31,227 nt of DNA from JAQBQZ01 sp964554765 (GCA_964554765.1 CAZKPS010000008.1:1-31227), one strand, 5' to 3'; shown: positions 22,361 to 28,491, numbered from the stretch's first letter. Numbers and translations: made by a program. The notes: generated from the letters alone by a model not told the origin.

Positions 22361-22924
22361 ATGAAATTCAAAATTCATAAGTCAAAATTAAAGAGTTTAC
22401 TCAAGACAGGATTCATTTCTCTTGGAATAATGTTTGTATCTATTTCTCTACCTGTATTTGTGAATGCTGAGGCTGGTGACCCTGCGACAGATCCTAATTT
22501 TCAGCTAGTGTCGACTGATTGTGGGCAGTCTGTACCATCGACTGATCCAGCGGGAAATCCTACTTTCAAAATAAACAGAGAGTGCGGTTGGGGGGATCTC
22601 ATTGTTCTGCTTAATAGAATTTTACAATACATAATATTTATTTCTGCTTCTATTGCTGTGCTCATGTTTGTGTATGCAGGGTTCCTTTATCTCACTGCGT
22701 TTGGTGAGATGGGTAAAGTTGAGCAGGCTCACAGAATTTTTAGTAGCACAATAACTGGGATCGTGCTTATTTTGATCGCTTGGTTGATTGTTGCAACCTT
22801 GTTGAAAGTTCTTGAGATTTCACCCGAGTTTACCATTCTTGAAGACAATGCTGGTACTAGTCGTCCTACTCCATTACCGACTGACGGTAGTGTTATTAAT
22901 ACTATTCCAGACAATGCGGTATGA
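22361..22924 (+). CDS. T4SS pilin-like membrane protein 1
   Basis: 187 residues, the largest of the local family: signal peptide or first helix (about 16-36), an extracytoplasmic stretch with two cysteines (TDCGQSV, RECGWGD), two membrane helices (about 85-112 and 126-150) joined by FGEMGKVEQAHRIFSST, and a polar C-terminus. The plan matches VirB2/TrbC-like pilins and the Pfam family called T4SS_pilin that is common in CPR genomes. It is translated directly after the solute-binding protein (1-nt gap). It is the most divergent member: the loop motif GD-E-R/K of its paralogues is only loosely kept. Confidence 0.7.
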   Translation: MKFKIHKSKLKSLLKTGFISLGIMFVSISLPVFVNAEAGDPATDPNFQLVSTDCGQSVPSTDPAGNPTFKINRECGWGDLIVLLNRILQYIIFISASIAVLMFVYAGFLYLTAFGEMGKVEQAHRIFSSTITGIVLILIAWLIVATLLKVLEISPEFTILEDNAGTSRPTPLPTDGSVINTIPDNAV

Positions 22925-22939
22925 TTATTAGATATGAGA

Positions 22940-22945
22940 TATAAT
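22940..22945 (+). promoter_or_regulatory. Possible -10 before pilin-like gene 2
   Basis: TATAAT 9 nt before ATG 22955; no good -35. Consistent with the short- or no-leader pattern seen elsewhere. Confidence 0.35.
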
Positions 22946-22954
22946 TAAACCACT

Positions 22955-23344
22955 ATGGAAATCAATCTTCAAAAAATACTTGTAAATGTTTTTGTGTTTC
23001 TTTCTATTATGTTCATAATGTTTGGGTCCTATGTTTATGGTGCTGATATTGCTCCTAGTGATTCAGGGCATATTCCTAATCCATTAGGTAGAAATGCAAG
23101 TCTCACTGGTTTTTTTAATTCAATTGTCAGTGTTTGTATTCAACTCGGTACTATTGTTTCTGTACTCGCTATTATGTACGGAGGATTTCTCTATGTGACT
23201 GCACAAGGCGATGCTGAAGCAATAGGTAAAGCATACAAAACAATAACATGGGCACTCGTAGGTACTGCAATACTTCTTGGTGCAAGAACAATAATGCTCA
23301 CTGTTACAGGTACAGTCAAAGATTTGAGTACGGGTATTAATTAA
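22955..23344 (+). CDS. T4SS pilin-like membrane protein 2
   Basis: 129 residues: signal peptide (about 8-29, ending VYGAD), a short polar segment, then two helices (about 55-82 and 92-118) with AQGDAEAIGKAYKTITWALV between them. The GD-x-E-A-x-x-x-A loop is the family's hallmark and places it with the other pilin-like genes here. It has a short leader with its own possible -10. After its stop comes copy 1 of the MNPVR leader element, which ends on the start codon of the next pilin-like gene. Confidence 0.75.
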   Translation: MEINLQKILVNVFVFLSIMFIMFGSYVYGADIAPSDSGHIPNPLGRNASLTGFFNSIVSVCIQLGTIVSVLAIMYGGFLYVTAQGDAEAIGKAYKTITWALVGTAILLGARTIMLTVTGTVKDLSTGIN

Positions 23345-23368
23345 TAGATAATGAGTAATTAATAATTT

Positions 23369-23481
23369 ATGAATCCCGTTAGAAATGCGAACCATTTACC
23401 AAATTTAAATTTGTTAAAGAACATGAATGCAAAGCGTAAAAATTTATTAGAAGCAATTACTAATCTTTTCTAAACGGGATG
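23369..23481 (+). repeat. MNPVR leader element, copy 1
   Basis: The left end ATGAATCCCGTTAGAAA and right end TTTTCTAAACGGGATGAAA form a bulged inverted repeat. The left ATG opens a 34-codon ORF (MNPVRNANHLPNLN...) ending 5 nt before the right-end ATG (23479), which is the start of pilin-like gene 3. The interior is unlike copies 2 and 3; only the ends are shared. Confidence 0.75.
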
Positions 23482-24018
23482 AAAAAAATACTACAAACAA
23501 CTCTCATAATAGCTTTTGTATATTCTATTGCTAGTACTTCTTATGCAGCATCCGTGATTACTGATGTTAATAAATTTGGTAATTCTTCTGCAGGGTCAGT
23601 CCAACCATCATTTATGCAAGGAAATGGGCTAGGTGATGCACCGCAGACCCTAAGATCAACAATAAATCCTTCTGATATTGCTCAACCTGTCACTGCTTCG
23701 AACAGCTCTTGTCGTATACCTGTTGATATTGGGTCATTGTTTAATTATGTTCTTTGTCTTCTTGATAGTGCGGTCGTTCCGTTTCTTATTGGTCTTGGTC
23801 TCGTCCTCTTCCTTGTTGGTGTGTTGAAGTTTGTGAGTGCAGGGGACAACGAGGAGGCAAGACAAGGTGGTCGAAATATGATGATGTTTGGAATTGTCTC
23901 ACTTTTTGTAATGGTCTCTATTTGGGGATTTGTGAATATTTTGTCCCGATCGTTCTTCGGAACTGATTCAGAGATTCAGAGCCTTCCTAGGAAATCACCT
24001 ACGGTATTTAAGCAATAG
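23479..24018 (+). CDS. T4SS pilin-like membrane protein 3
   Basis: 179 residues: signal peptide (about 1-23, ending SYAAS), a long polar region with two cysteines (SSCRIPV, YVLCLLD) and two membrane helices (about 93-117 and 132-158) around AGDNEEARQGGRNMMMFGIV, followed by VSIWGFVNILSRSFFG. The same loop-helix block recurs in genes 4, 5 and 6. Its start codon is the last part of the MNPVR element, so in the mRNA it could be masked by pairing with ATCCCGTT upstream. Confidence 0.8.
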   Translation: MKKILQTTLIIAFVYSIASTSYAASVITDVNKFGNSSAGSVQPSFMQGNGLGDAPQTLRSTINPSDIAQPVTASNSSCRIPVDIGSLFNYVLCLLDSAVVPFLIGLGLVLFLVGVLKFVSAGDNEEARQGGRNMMMFGIVSLFVMVSIWGFVNILSRSFFGTDSEIQSLPRKSPTVFKQ

Positions 24019-24019
24019 T

Positions 24020-24132
24020 ATGAACCCTGTTCGAAAATTTGAGCAAGTATACAGTCTAGATTATTACAAAGTGTAAATGTACAATAGTTATATATTAAAA
24101 TTTAGTAATTGATAATATTTTCAAACGGGATG
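24020..24132 (+). repeat. MNPVR leader element, copy 2
   Basis: Begins 1 nt after the stop of pilin-like gene 3. ATGAACCCTGTTCGAAAAT at the left, ATTTTCAAACGGGATGAAA at the right. The 18-codon ORF reads MNPVRKFEQVYSLDYYKV (24020-24076) and a second mini-ORF begins ATGTACAATAGT. It ends on the start codon (24130) of pilin-like gene 4. Closely similar to copy 3 over the first 70 nt. Confidence 0.8.
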
Positions 24133-24483
24133 AAATATATATATTTGTTGATAATAAGTTTTGTTCCTGAATTGGTGTTTGCTGAGAATGTAACTCCAGA
24201 AACCGCAAACCAAATATTTACAGGTTTTTCTATTGGTAATCTAGAAGGACTAATTCCTGTATTGATTTTGGTAGGGGTTGTTACATTTATTACTGGGATT
24301 CTCCGATTTCTTAATGCTGGCGATGATGCAGAAAAGAGGTCTGCAGGAAGAAAAATTATGATCTATGGAATTATTGTGCTTTTCGTTATGGTATCTATCT
24401 GGGGATTTGTTAACATTCTCACACAGTCATTTTTTGGTCAGAATTTCGGAATACCTAATTATCTACCTAAACTTCAAAGATAA
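24130..24483 (+). CDS. T4SS pilin-like membrane protein 4
   Basis: 117 residues from ATG 24130 (MKYIYLLIISFVPELVFAE), which gives a short signal peptide. An upstream in-frame ATT at 24109 is rejected. Two membrane helices (about 40-60 and 76-98) flank NAGDDAEKRSAGRKIMIYGI, and the protein ends with IWGFVNILTQSFFGQNFGIP. It is the most canonical and compact family member. The next gene begins directly after its stop codon without a gap, indicating translational coupling. Confidence 0.8.
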   Translation: MKYIYLLIISFVPELVFAENVTPETANQIFTGFSIGNLEGLIPVLILVGVVTFITGILRFLNAGDDAEKRSAGRKIMIYGIIVLFVMVSIWGFVNILTQSFFGQNFGIPNYLPKLQR

Positions 24484-24891
24484 ATGAATAAATACTATCT
24501 ATTAGTTGCGCCACTTCTTGTATTTATAAGCACTGCAGTCGCATATGCAGACGATAACTCAATGTTTAGTAGTACTATTCCTACTGCACCAAAAAACTTC
24601 AGTGAACTTGCTTGTATTGTCATCAAACTAGCGCTTGATTTTATACCTTATCTTGTGGTGATTGCGGTAGGAGCGTTTATACAAGGTCTCATCGGTTATG
24701 TAAGTCACGGAGATGATAGTGAAAAGATGAGTGAGGGTCGTAAAATGATGGTGTACGGTATTCTCGGGTTTTTCTTTATGGTTTCTATCTGGGGGATGTT
24801 GGGGTTATTTACAAATAGCTTTGGTCTACAGTTGGTTATACCACAGTTCAATAGCGGAGGTTCTGATTTTTCTGCTAGCTGTTCGGCATAA
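24484..24891 (+). CDS. T4SS pilin-like membrane protein 5
   Basis: 135 residues: signal peptide (about 1-22, ending AYADD), a short exported segment with one cysteine (ELACIV), helix (about 50-72), loop SHGDDSEKMSEGRKMMVYGI, helix (about 88-110) and a glycine/serine-rich end with a final cysteine (FSASCSA). The start ATG follows the TAA of gene 4 with no spacer. After it comes a 150-nt spacer with a weak hairpin (about 24923-24954) and a new promoter. Confidence 0.8.
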   Translation: MNKYYLLVAPLLVFISTAVAYADDNSMFSSTIPTAPKNFSELACIVIKLALDFIPYLVVIAVGAFIQGLIGYVSHGDDSEKMSEGRKMMVYGILGFFFMVSIWGMLGLFTNSFGLQLVIPQFNSGGSDFSASCSA

Positions 24892-24974
24892 ACAGGTGTC
24901 GATAATTACACTTATTTATAAAAGACAAATACTGATTCTGTATTTTGTTTGTCTCAGAGTTTTCCACCTGGCTA

Positions 24975-25004
24975 TTGCAAAGCGTAATCAATCGAGGGTA
25001 TAAT
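24975..25004 (+). promoter_or_regulatory. Promoter of pilin-like genes 6 and 7
   Basis: -35 TTGCAA (24975-24980), 18-nt spacer, -10 TATAAT (24999-25004), 39 nt before ATG 25044. Confidence 0.6.
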
Positions 25005-25043
25005 TAGAAACAAGTTAAATATTAATAATTAACAAATTAATTT

Positions 25044-25373
25044 ATGAATTTGGATTTCTCAAGTATTGGTTCAAGTCTTACATCGATTACTAATTTTATG
25101 AACAGTTTGATCCCGTTGATTATTTCAATAGGACTCATCCTGTTCCTTATTGGTATTGTACAGTTTGTTACTGCGGGAGGAGACGAGGAGAAGCGAGCGG
25201 CTGCGCGAGGTATGATTATCTTTGGTATTATCGCACTCTTTGTGATGGTATCTGTTTGGGGATTTGTCAATATTCTCTCAAAAACATTCTTCCAGAACGG
25301 TGGAACAAACACTATTGCTCCTGATTACATTCCAAAAGCTATAGGCCCTGGTTCAGGTGCGGTTGGACGATAA
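25044..25373 (+). CDS. T4SS pilin-like membrane protein 6
   Basis: 109 residues with the same two-helix core (about 24-44 and 58-80) around TAGGDEEKRAAARGMIIFGI and VSVWGFVNILSKTFFQ. Unlike members 1-5 it has no separate signal peptide and begins directly with a short polar segment. It has its own promoter and a 30-40 nt leader, so it may be expressed at a different level from the others and could be the major subunit (inference). Gene 7 starts 2 nt after its stop. Confidence 0.8.
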   Translation: MNLDFSSIGSSLTSITNFMNSLIPLIISIGLILFLIGIVQFVTAGGDEEKRAAARGMIIFGIIALFVMVSVWGFVNILSKTFFQNGGTNTIAPDYIPKAIGPGSGAVGR

Positions 25374-25375
25374 TT

Positions 25376-25696
25376 ATGAATAGCGGTCTTGCTGCATCAG
25401 CTGTCGCGGATAGATTGATACAGAACATAAGTGCGGTTATTGTTAATCCTCTTATTGTTGTTATGTTTACATTCGCACTTGTGGCTTTCCTTTGGGGAGT
25501 AAGAGCATATATTACTGGAGCTGATAATCCTGAGGTAAGAGCAAAGGGAGCAAATGGAATACTCTGGGGGGTAATAGGTATGGCTCTTATGTTCATGGCA
25601 TTCACAATAGTAAAAATATCTATTAATACTTTTGGACTCGGACAAGATTCGCAGACTCAGGAAGATATAAAAAAAGTACTGAGACCCACGAGATAA
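25376..25696 (+). CDS. T4SS pilin-like membrane protein 7
   Basis: 106 residues, no signal peptide, two membrane helices (about 22-48 and 60-82) around TGADNPEVRAKGANGILWGVI, a diverged version of the GD-x-E-x-R loop. It ends in a charged tail (SQTQEDIKKVLRPTR). Last gene of the run, closed by a strong terminator. No VirB4/VirB6-type genes are in the window, so the rest of any secretion or pilus machine must be elsewhere. Confidence 0.75.
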   Translation: MNSGLAASAVADRLIQNISAVIVNPLIVVMFTFALVAFLWGVRAYITGADNPEVRAKGANGILWGVIGMALMFMAFTIVKISINTFGLGQDSQTQEDIKKVLRPTR

Positions 25697-25733
25697 AACA
25701 AAACAACACCTGAGAAGGTGTTGTTTTGTTTAA
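25696..25733 (+). terminator. Terminator after the pilin-like cluster
   Basis: Arms AAACAAAACAACACC (25696-25710) and GGTGTTGTTTTGTTT (25717-25731) with a 6-nt loop, the right arm itself ending in T runs. Confidence 0.85.
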
Positions 25734-25882
25734 TAAGACTCGGTCACAAATAATTTATTTGCTGTCGCAAATCGCCCCCTTACAGGAGCAGATCACTCAT
25801 AAATTTCTGCTGAAATTTTGATCGACCACGACTCGCGCCATCGCGCTCCGTCTTTCGAGTCTCCTCTCCAGCTGGCGGAGAA

Positions 25883-25962
25883 CTCGAACCTTACAGGTTC
25901 AGTACCCCGATTGGAAATTTTGATTCGTTATCACTCTCAAAATCTGCTCAATCGGGCTTCGA
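25883..25962. repeat. Type A unit in the tRNA-Leu array
   Basis: An 80-bp homologue of 5512-5590 and 31150-31226. Stems GAACC/GGTTC, CCGATTG/CAATCGG and ATTTTG/CAAAAT. Compared with the tRNA-Glu copy, the first two stems change on both sides so that pairing is kept. Confidence 0.8.
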
Positions 25963-25998
25963 GTCTCCTCACGAAAGTGCGTTTAGTACAGGAGACTC

Positions 25999-26035
25999 GG
26001 TCACAAGTATTTTTCTACTGAAAAATCTTGTGACC
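25999..26035. repeat. Type B hairpin in the tRNA-Leu array
   Basis: GGTCACAAG-T-ATTTTTC, loop TACT, GAAAAAT-CTTGTGACC: 16 bp with a single bulged T. Homologous to 5787-5823. Confidence 0.8.
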
Positions 26036-26061
26036 CCGCCTCGCGCCGTCGCGCTCCGTCT

Positions 26062-26151
26062 TTCGAGTCTCCTCTCCAGCACAAACAAAAACCAAAAAGT
26101 CTTTAGGACTTTCTGGATTTTGTGTTTTATGTGCTGGAGAGGAGACTCGAA
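26062..26151. repeat. Imperfect palindrome joining an inverted tRNA-Leu end copy to the gene
   Basis: TTCGAGTCTCCTCTCCAGCA (26062-26081) is a perfect inverted copy of the tRNA-Leu T loop to discriminator (26151-26132). The two are joined by an A+T-rich imperfect stem. Here no hairpin insert splits the copy. Confidence 0.85.
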
Positions 26152-26213
26152 CTCCTAACCCTTGCGGGACTAGTTCCTAAGACTAGCGCGTATACCAATT
26201 CCGCCACTCCAGC
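26132..26213 (-). tRNA. tRNA-Leu (anticodon UAG)
   Basis: An 82-nt class II tRNA: acceptor GCTGGAG/CTCCAGC, anticodon stem CTAGT/ACTAG with loop CTTAGGA (anticodon TAG), variable arm CCCGCAAGGG, T arm GGAGTTCGAGTCTCC. Discriminator A; CCA is not encoded. Confidence 0.96.
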
Positions 26214-26268
26214 AATTCATACATAATATATTATTTTGTGATTTAATCAATTTTTACTAGTGTTTATT

Positions 26269-26312
26269 TGCAAGAACCGCCCTTGCGGAGCTCCGCAAGG
26301 GCGGTTCTTGCA
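26269..26312. repeat. 44-bp perfect G+C-rich palindrome
   Basis: Self-complementary around GGAG|CTCC with arms built of GCAAGAACCGCCCTTGCGGAG. It lies between the tRNA-Leu 5' flank and the promoter of the surface protein gene. No T run, so it is not a typical terminator. Confidence 0.85.
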
Positions 26313-26316
26313 GGGA

Positions 26317-26345
26317 TTGACAAAATCAACTAATTATTGATAATT
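26317..26345 (+). promoter_or_regulatory. Promoter of the surface protein gene
   Basis: -35 TTGACA (26317-26322), 17-nt spacer, -10-like ATAATT (26340-26345), 10 nt before ATG 26356. Confidence 0.5.
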
Positions 26346-26355
26346 AAATTTAATT

Positions 26356-27525
26356 ATGAAACACATACACAAATACTCATTATTTATAGCGTTCTTGGTC
26401 GTATTTTACCCATTTTTAAGCGTAAATGCGGCTGTTACACCTACGTTTGCTCTTGCAAACGGGAATAATAGTATTGTCTCAATAAGTGTGAATGCAGATC
26501 CTAATGCATCTGTAATACTCTATTATTACCCAAATAATGCGTCAAACACTTCTTCTACAAGTATCGGTACAACTGATGGTTCTGGAAATTTGAACACAAC
26601 TTTGAATGCATACAACTATAATATCCAACCTGGTTCATCCGTCTATATCGTGGTTAATGGTCAGCAGTCACAGACAAGAACTTGGCCTTACTACAATAAC
26701 GGCAACAATGGAGGAAATGTGTACCTTAGTCAAAACAACATCACTATAAACTCACTCGGTAATGCGAGTGTGTATGTAAATGGTGGAAGTGGTAACGGAT
26801 ACTATATTTCTTCAAACTCAAACCCTTCTGCTGTCTCTGCTTATGTCAGTGGAAATACAGTAAATCTTTCTGCTAATACATCTGGAGGTTCATCAACAAT
26901 TCTTGTGTGCTCCAACTCATCTGGCTATGGGTGTGCAACGCTCTATGTGACGGTAGGTAATTATAATAGCAATAATGGTAATCAAGTAAGTCTGAATCCA
27001 AGCAATGTGTCACTCGGTGTAGGACAGAGCGCAAATGTGTCAGTATACGGTGGAAACAATTATTATTACCTTTCAAGTGGTGGAAATTCTTATATCGTTA
27101 ACGCAAGTGTGAATGGAAATACTATCAATCTCTATGGAAGAAACCCTGGTGGAGAAACATTGGTAATTTGTTCATCAAATATGAGTTCTGGAAACAACTA
27201 CAATTACAATAGTTGTGCAAATCTCTATGTGACAGTGGCAGGCGGTAATTATTACTACGGAAATAATACGACGACATATTACAGTACTCCATCTGTAGGT
27301 ACTAGTGCATCTGGAGTATATCTAAGTCAGATCCCATATACTGGAGTAGCAGAGAATCTTAAGATGATTTTCTTTATCCTTGGGATGATGATCTGGAGTG
27401 GATTTATGGCATATATGTTTATGGTAAAGAAGGGTATGCTACAGCCTGCAGGGCACCAAAAGATATCTATGAAGGAGAGAATTGAAGAATTTAAGAAGGA
27501 GAATTTGAGAAGGAAGATAAATTAA
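26356..27525 (+). CDS. Surface protein with two Big-like repeats and an IPYTG sorting-like motif
   Basis: 389 residues: signal peptide (about 1-25, ending SVNAA), an N-terminal beta domain (about 26-115), then two related repeats of about 85 residues (starting at VYLSQNNITINSLGNASVYV and VSLNPSNVSLGVGQSANVSV) that resemble bacterial Ig-like folds and each contain a cysteine pair (VCSNSSGYGCATLYVTV; ICSSN...SCANLYVTV). Asn, Gly, Ser and Tyr dominate. Near the C-terminus IPYTG is followed by a membrane helix (LKMIFFILGMMIWSGFMAYM) and a basic tail, which fits a sortase substrate. The tail of about 35 residues is longer than usual. Probably attached to the cell surface, perhaps for adhesion. Confidence 0.8.
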   Translation: MKHIHKYSLFIAFLVVFYPFLSVNAAVTPTFALANGNNSIVSISVNADPNASVILYYYPNNASNTSSTSIGTTDGSGNLNTTLNAYNYNIQPGSSVYIVVNGQQSQTRTWPYYNNGNNGGNVYLSQNNITINSLGNASVYVNGGSGNGYYISSNSNPSAVSAYVSGNTVNLSANTSGGSSTILVCSNSSGYGCATLYVTVGNYNSNNGNQVSLNPSNVSLGVGQSANVSVYGGNNYYYLSSGGNSYIVNASVNGNTINLYGRNPGGETLVICSSNMSSGNNYNYNSCANLYVTVAGGNYYYGNNTTTYYSTPSVGTSASGVYLSQIPYTGVAENLKMIFFILGMMIWSGFMAYMFMVKKGMLQPAGHQKISMKERIEEFKKENLRRKIN

Positions 27526-27654
27526 AAGTTACCAAACAAAAGCATTAAGATCGTCTCTTAAGGTTTTTAGATTGATTAAATATTTACATTATTATGGTAA
27601 TGTGCTTTTATTGTAGTGGTTAGCTTCAAAGACAACACCAACCCTCACATATAT

Positions 27655-27873
27655 ATGGAACGACCAGAACTTAGAGAGAAGTTACTCAAAAAAACTCAAG
27701 AAGGCCCTGTCGACCAATGGGTCAACAGGATGGGCCTTGTCGCAAAAGCGCTCGGTCTCGATCTGGCAGATATTTGCTGGCAAGGATCACCTCGGATTGT
27801 TGCTGATGGAGTTGCGCAGTATGCGATTAATAAAGGTAAGGGAAAGGAATTGTTTGAAATGTGCTCATTATAA
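27655..27873 (+). CDS. Small helical protein, possible effector-associated (EAD-like) domain
   Basis: 72 residues from ATG 27655 (MERPELREKLLKKTQ); a GTG at 27616 would add 13. All-helical in appearance. The part LGLDLADICWQGSPRIVADG followed by VAQYAINKGKGKELFEMC resembles effector-associated domain 1, a small death-fold-like adaptor seen in bacterial conflict systems, in spacing of GLDL, the G-S turn and the closing helix. This is a pattern match by eye and could be coincidental. No partner effector gene is adjacent. A hairpin with CTGGT/ACCAG and TTTTT follows at about 27884-27902. The codon mix is less A+T-rich than in its neighbours. Confidence 0.45.
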   Translation: MERPELREKLLKKTQEGPVDQWVNRMGLVAKALGLDLADICWQGSPRIVADGVAQYAINKGKGKELFEMCSL

Positions 27874-27883
27874 TATACAGTTC

Positions 27884-27902
27884 TGGTCTGTAAAAAACCA
27901 GT
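27884..27902 (+). terminator. Terminator after the EAD-like gene
   Basis: A weak CTGGT/ACCAG stem, loop CTGTAAAA, followed by TTTTTAT. Confidence 0.45.
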
Positions 27903-27937
27903 TTTTATATTAGTATTATTATCAAGTGTTTGCTTGG

Positions 27938-28286
27938 ACAGTAGGAGTTTCGACCTCGACTAAACTTTTGCTGTCGCAAAAGTTTGTCTGCACCACAAGA
28001 GTACTTCTTGTTTTCTAATTCTTACTTCATAAGAAAACAATGTCGATCACCAGCTCGTATTTTTCTCTACTGAGAAAGATATACTCCGGCGTTCAAATCC
28101 TACTCAGAAGTGCGTTTAACATCTTTTTTGAATAAATCCAGTAGGACCGCGAGTACGCTTTTCGACCTCGAAAAATTCTGCTACCCGCAGAATTTTTCTG
28201 GTCACCGGTTTTCGCTTTGCTTGCTACTGCAAGCTCAATGCGAAAACCGTTCGAATCCTACACGCAGGCAAAACCATTTGCCTGCT
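27938..28286. repeat. T-loop-bounded hairpin array 3' of tRNA-Lys
   Basis: Alternating partial copies of the tRNA-Lys T arm: direct-like GGACAGTAGGAG (about 27937) and TCCAGTAGGACC (28137), inverted GTTCAAATCCTAC (28091-28103) and TTCGAATCCTAC (28250-28261). Between them are perfect hairpins: AAACTTTTGC/GCAAAAGTTT (27962-27985), GAAAAATTCTGC/GCAGAATTTTTC (28170-28198), and nested CGGTTTTCGC/GCGAAAACCG with GCTTGC/GCAAGC (28206-28249). The last ends in GCTCAATGCG...TTCGAA, the same closing layout as type A units. GAAGTGCGTTTA also occurs in the tRNA-Leu array. Confidence 0.85.
28262..28286. repeat. Hairpin insert splitting the inverted tRNA-Lys end copy
   Basis: 25 nt with 9-bp arms GCAGGCAAA/TTTGCCTGC. 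It sits exactly between the T-stem part and the acceptor part of the inverted copy, the same position as the 23-nt insert at 5598-5620. Confidence 0.8.
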
Positions 28287-28351
28287 TGGACGCACAGAAA
28301 TACAAAATCCCGTAAGAATTTCTTACGGGATTTTGTATTTCTGTGCGTCCA
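28287..28351. repeat. 65-nt perfect palindrome overlapping the tRNA-Lys 3' end
   Basis: 32-bp perfect arms around base 28319. The right end (28344-28351) is exactly the last 8 nt of tRNA-Lys, and the left end TGGACGCA is their inverted copy. It contains the terminator-like ATCCCGTAAGAA/TTCTTACGGGAT with TTTTG. Confidence 0.9.
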
Positions 28352-28416
28352 GTAGGATTCGAACCTACGACCGTCTCCTTAAGAGGGAGCTGCTCTACCA
28401 ACTGAGCTATGGACGC
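28344..28416 (-). tRNA. tRNA-Lys (anticodon CUU)
   Basis: A 73-nt cloverleaf: acceptor GCGTCCA/TGGACGC, D arm GCTC/GAGC, anticodon loop CTCTTAA (anticodon CTT), T arm GTAGGTTCGAATCCTAC. One G-A mismatch sits at the top of the anticodon stem. Discriminator A; CCA is not encoded. Confidence 0.95.
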
Positions 28417-28491
28417 ATTACCTATATTTAGTATCTTAGAAATATACCAGAAAATAGAGAAAAGTCTAATCCGCTAATTCGTGAAATATAG

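Larger units (their letters stand above)
25735..26131. repeat. T-loop-bounded hairpin array 3' of tRNA-Leu
   Basis: An alternating series of direct and inverted partial copies of the tRNA-Leu T arm, separated by hairpins. Direct-like: GAGACTCGGTCAC near 25734 and 25992, and CTGGCGGAGAACTCGAAC (25872-25889). Inverted: TTCGAGTCTCCTC at 25854, 25958 and 26062. A 41-bp segment occurs at 25832-25872 and 26040-26080 with one mismatch. It contains type A unit 25883-25962 and type B hairpin 25999-26035. No ORF with any support lies here. Confidence 0.85.

Noticed and set aside
25735..26131. Regularly spaced repeats that might be a CRISPR array
   Set aside because: Repeats differ in length and orientation, spacers are themselves related hairpins, no cas genes are nearby, and the copies match the adjacent tRNA.
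27938..28286. Integron-like attC sites (bulged hairpins in series)
   Set aside because: No attC core sites (RYYYAAC/GTTRRRY), no integrase, and no gene cassettes between hairpins; unit ends are T-loop words instead.
28110..28355. Open frame over the tRNA-Lys array
   Set aside because: It consists of repeat hairpins and the tRNA 3' end, with no protein-like composition.
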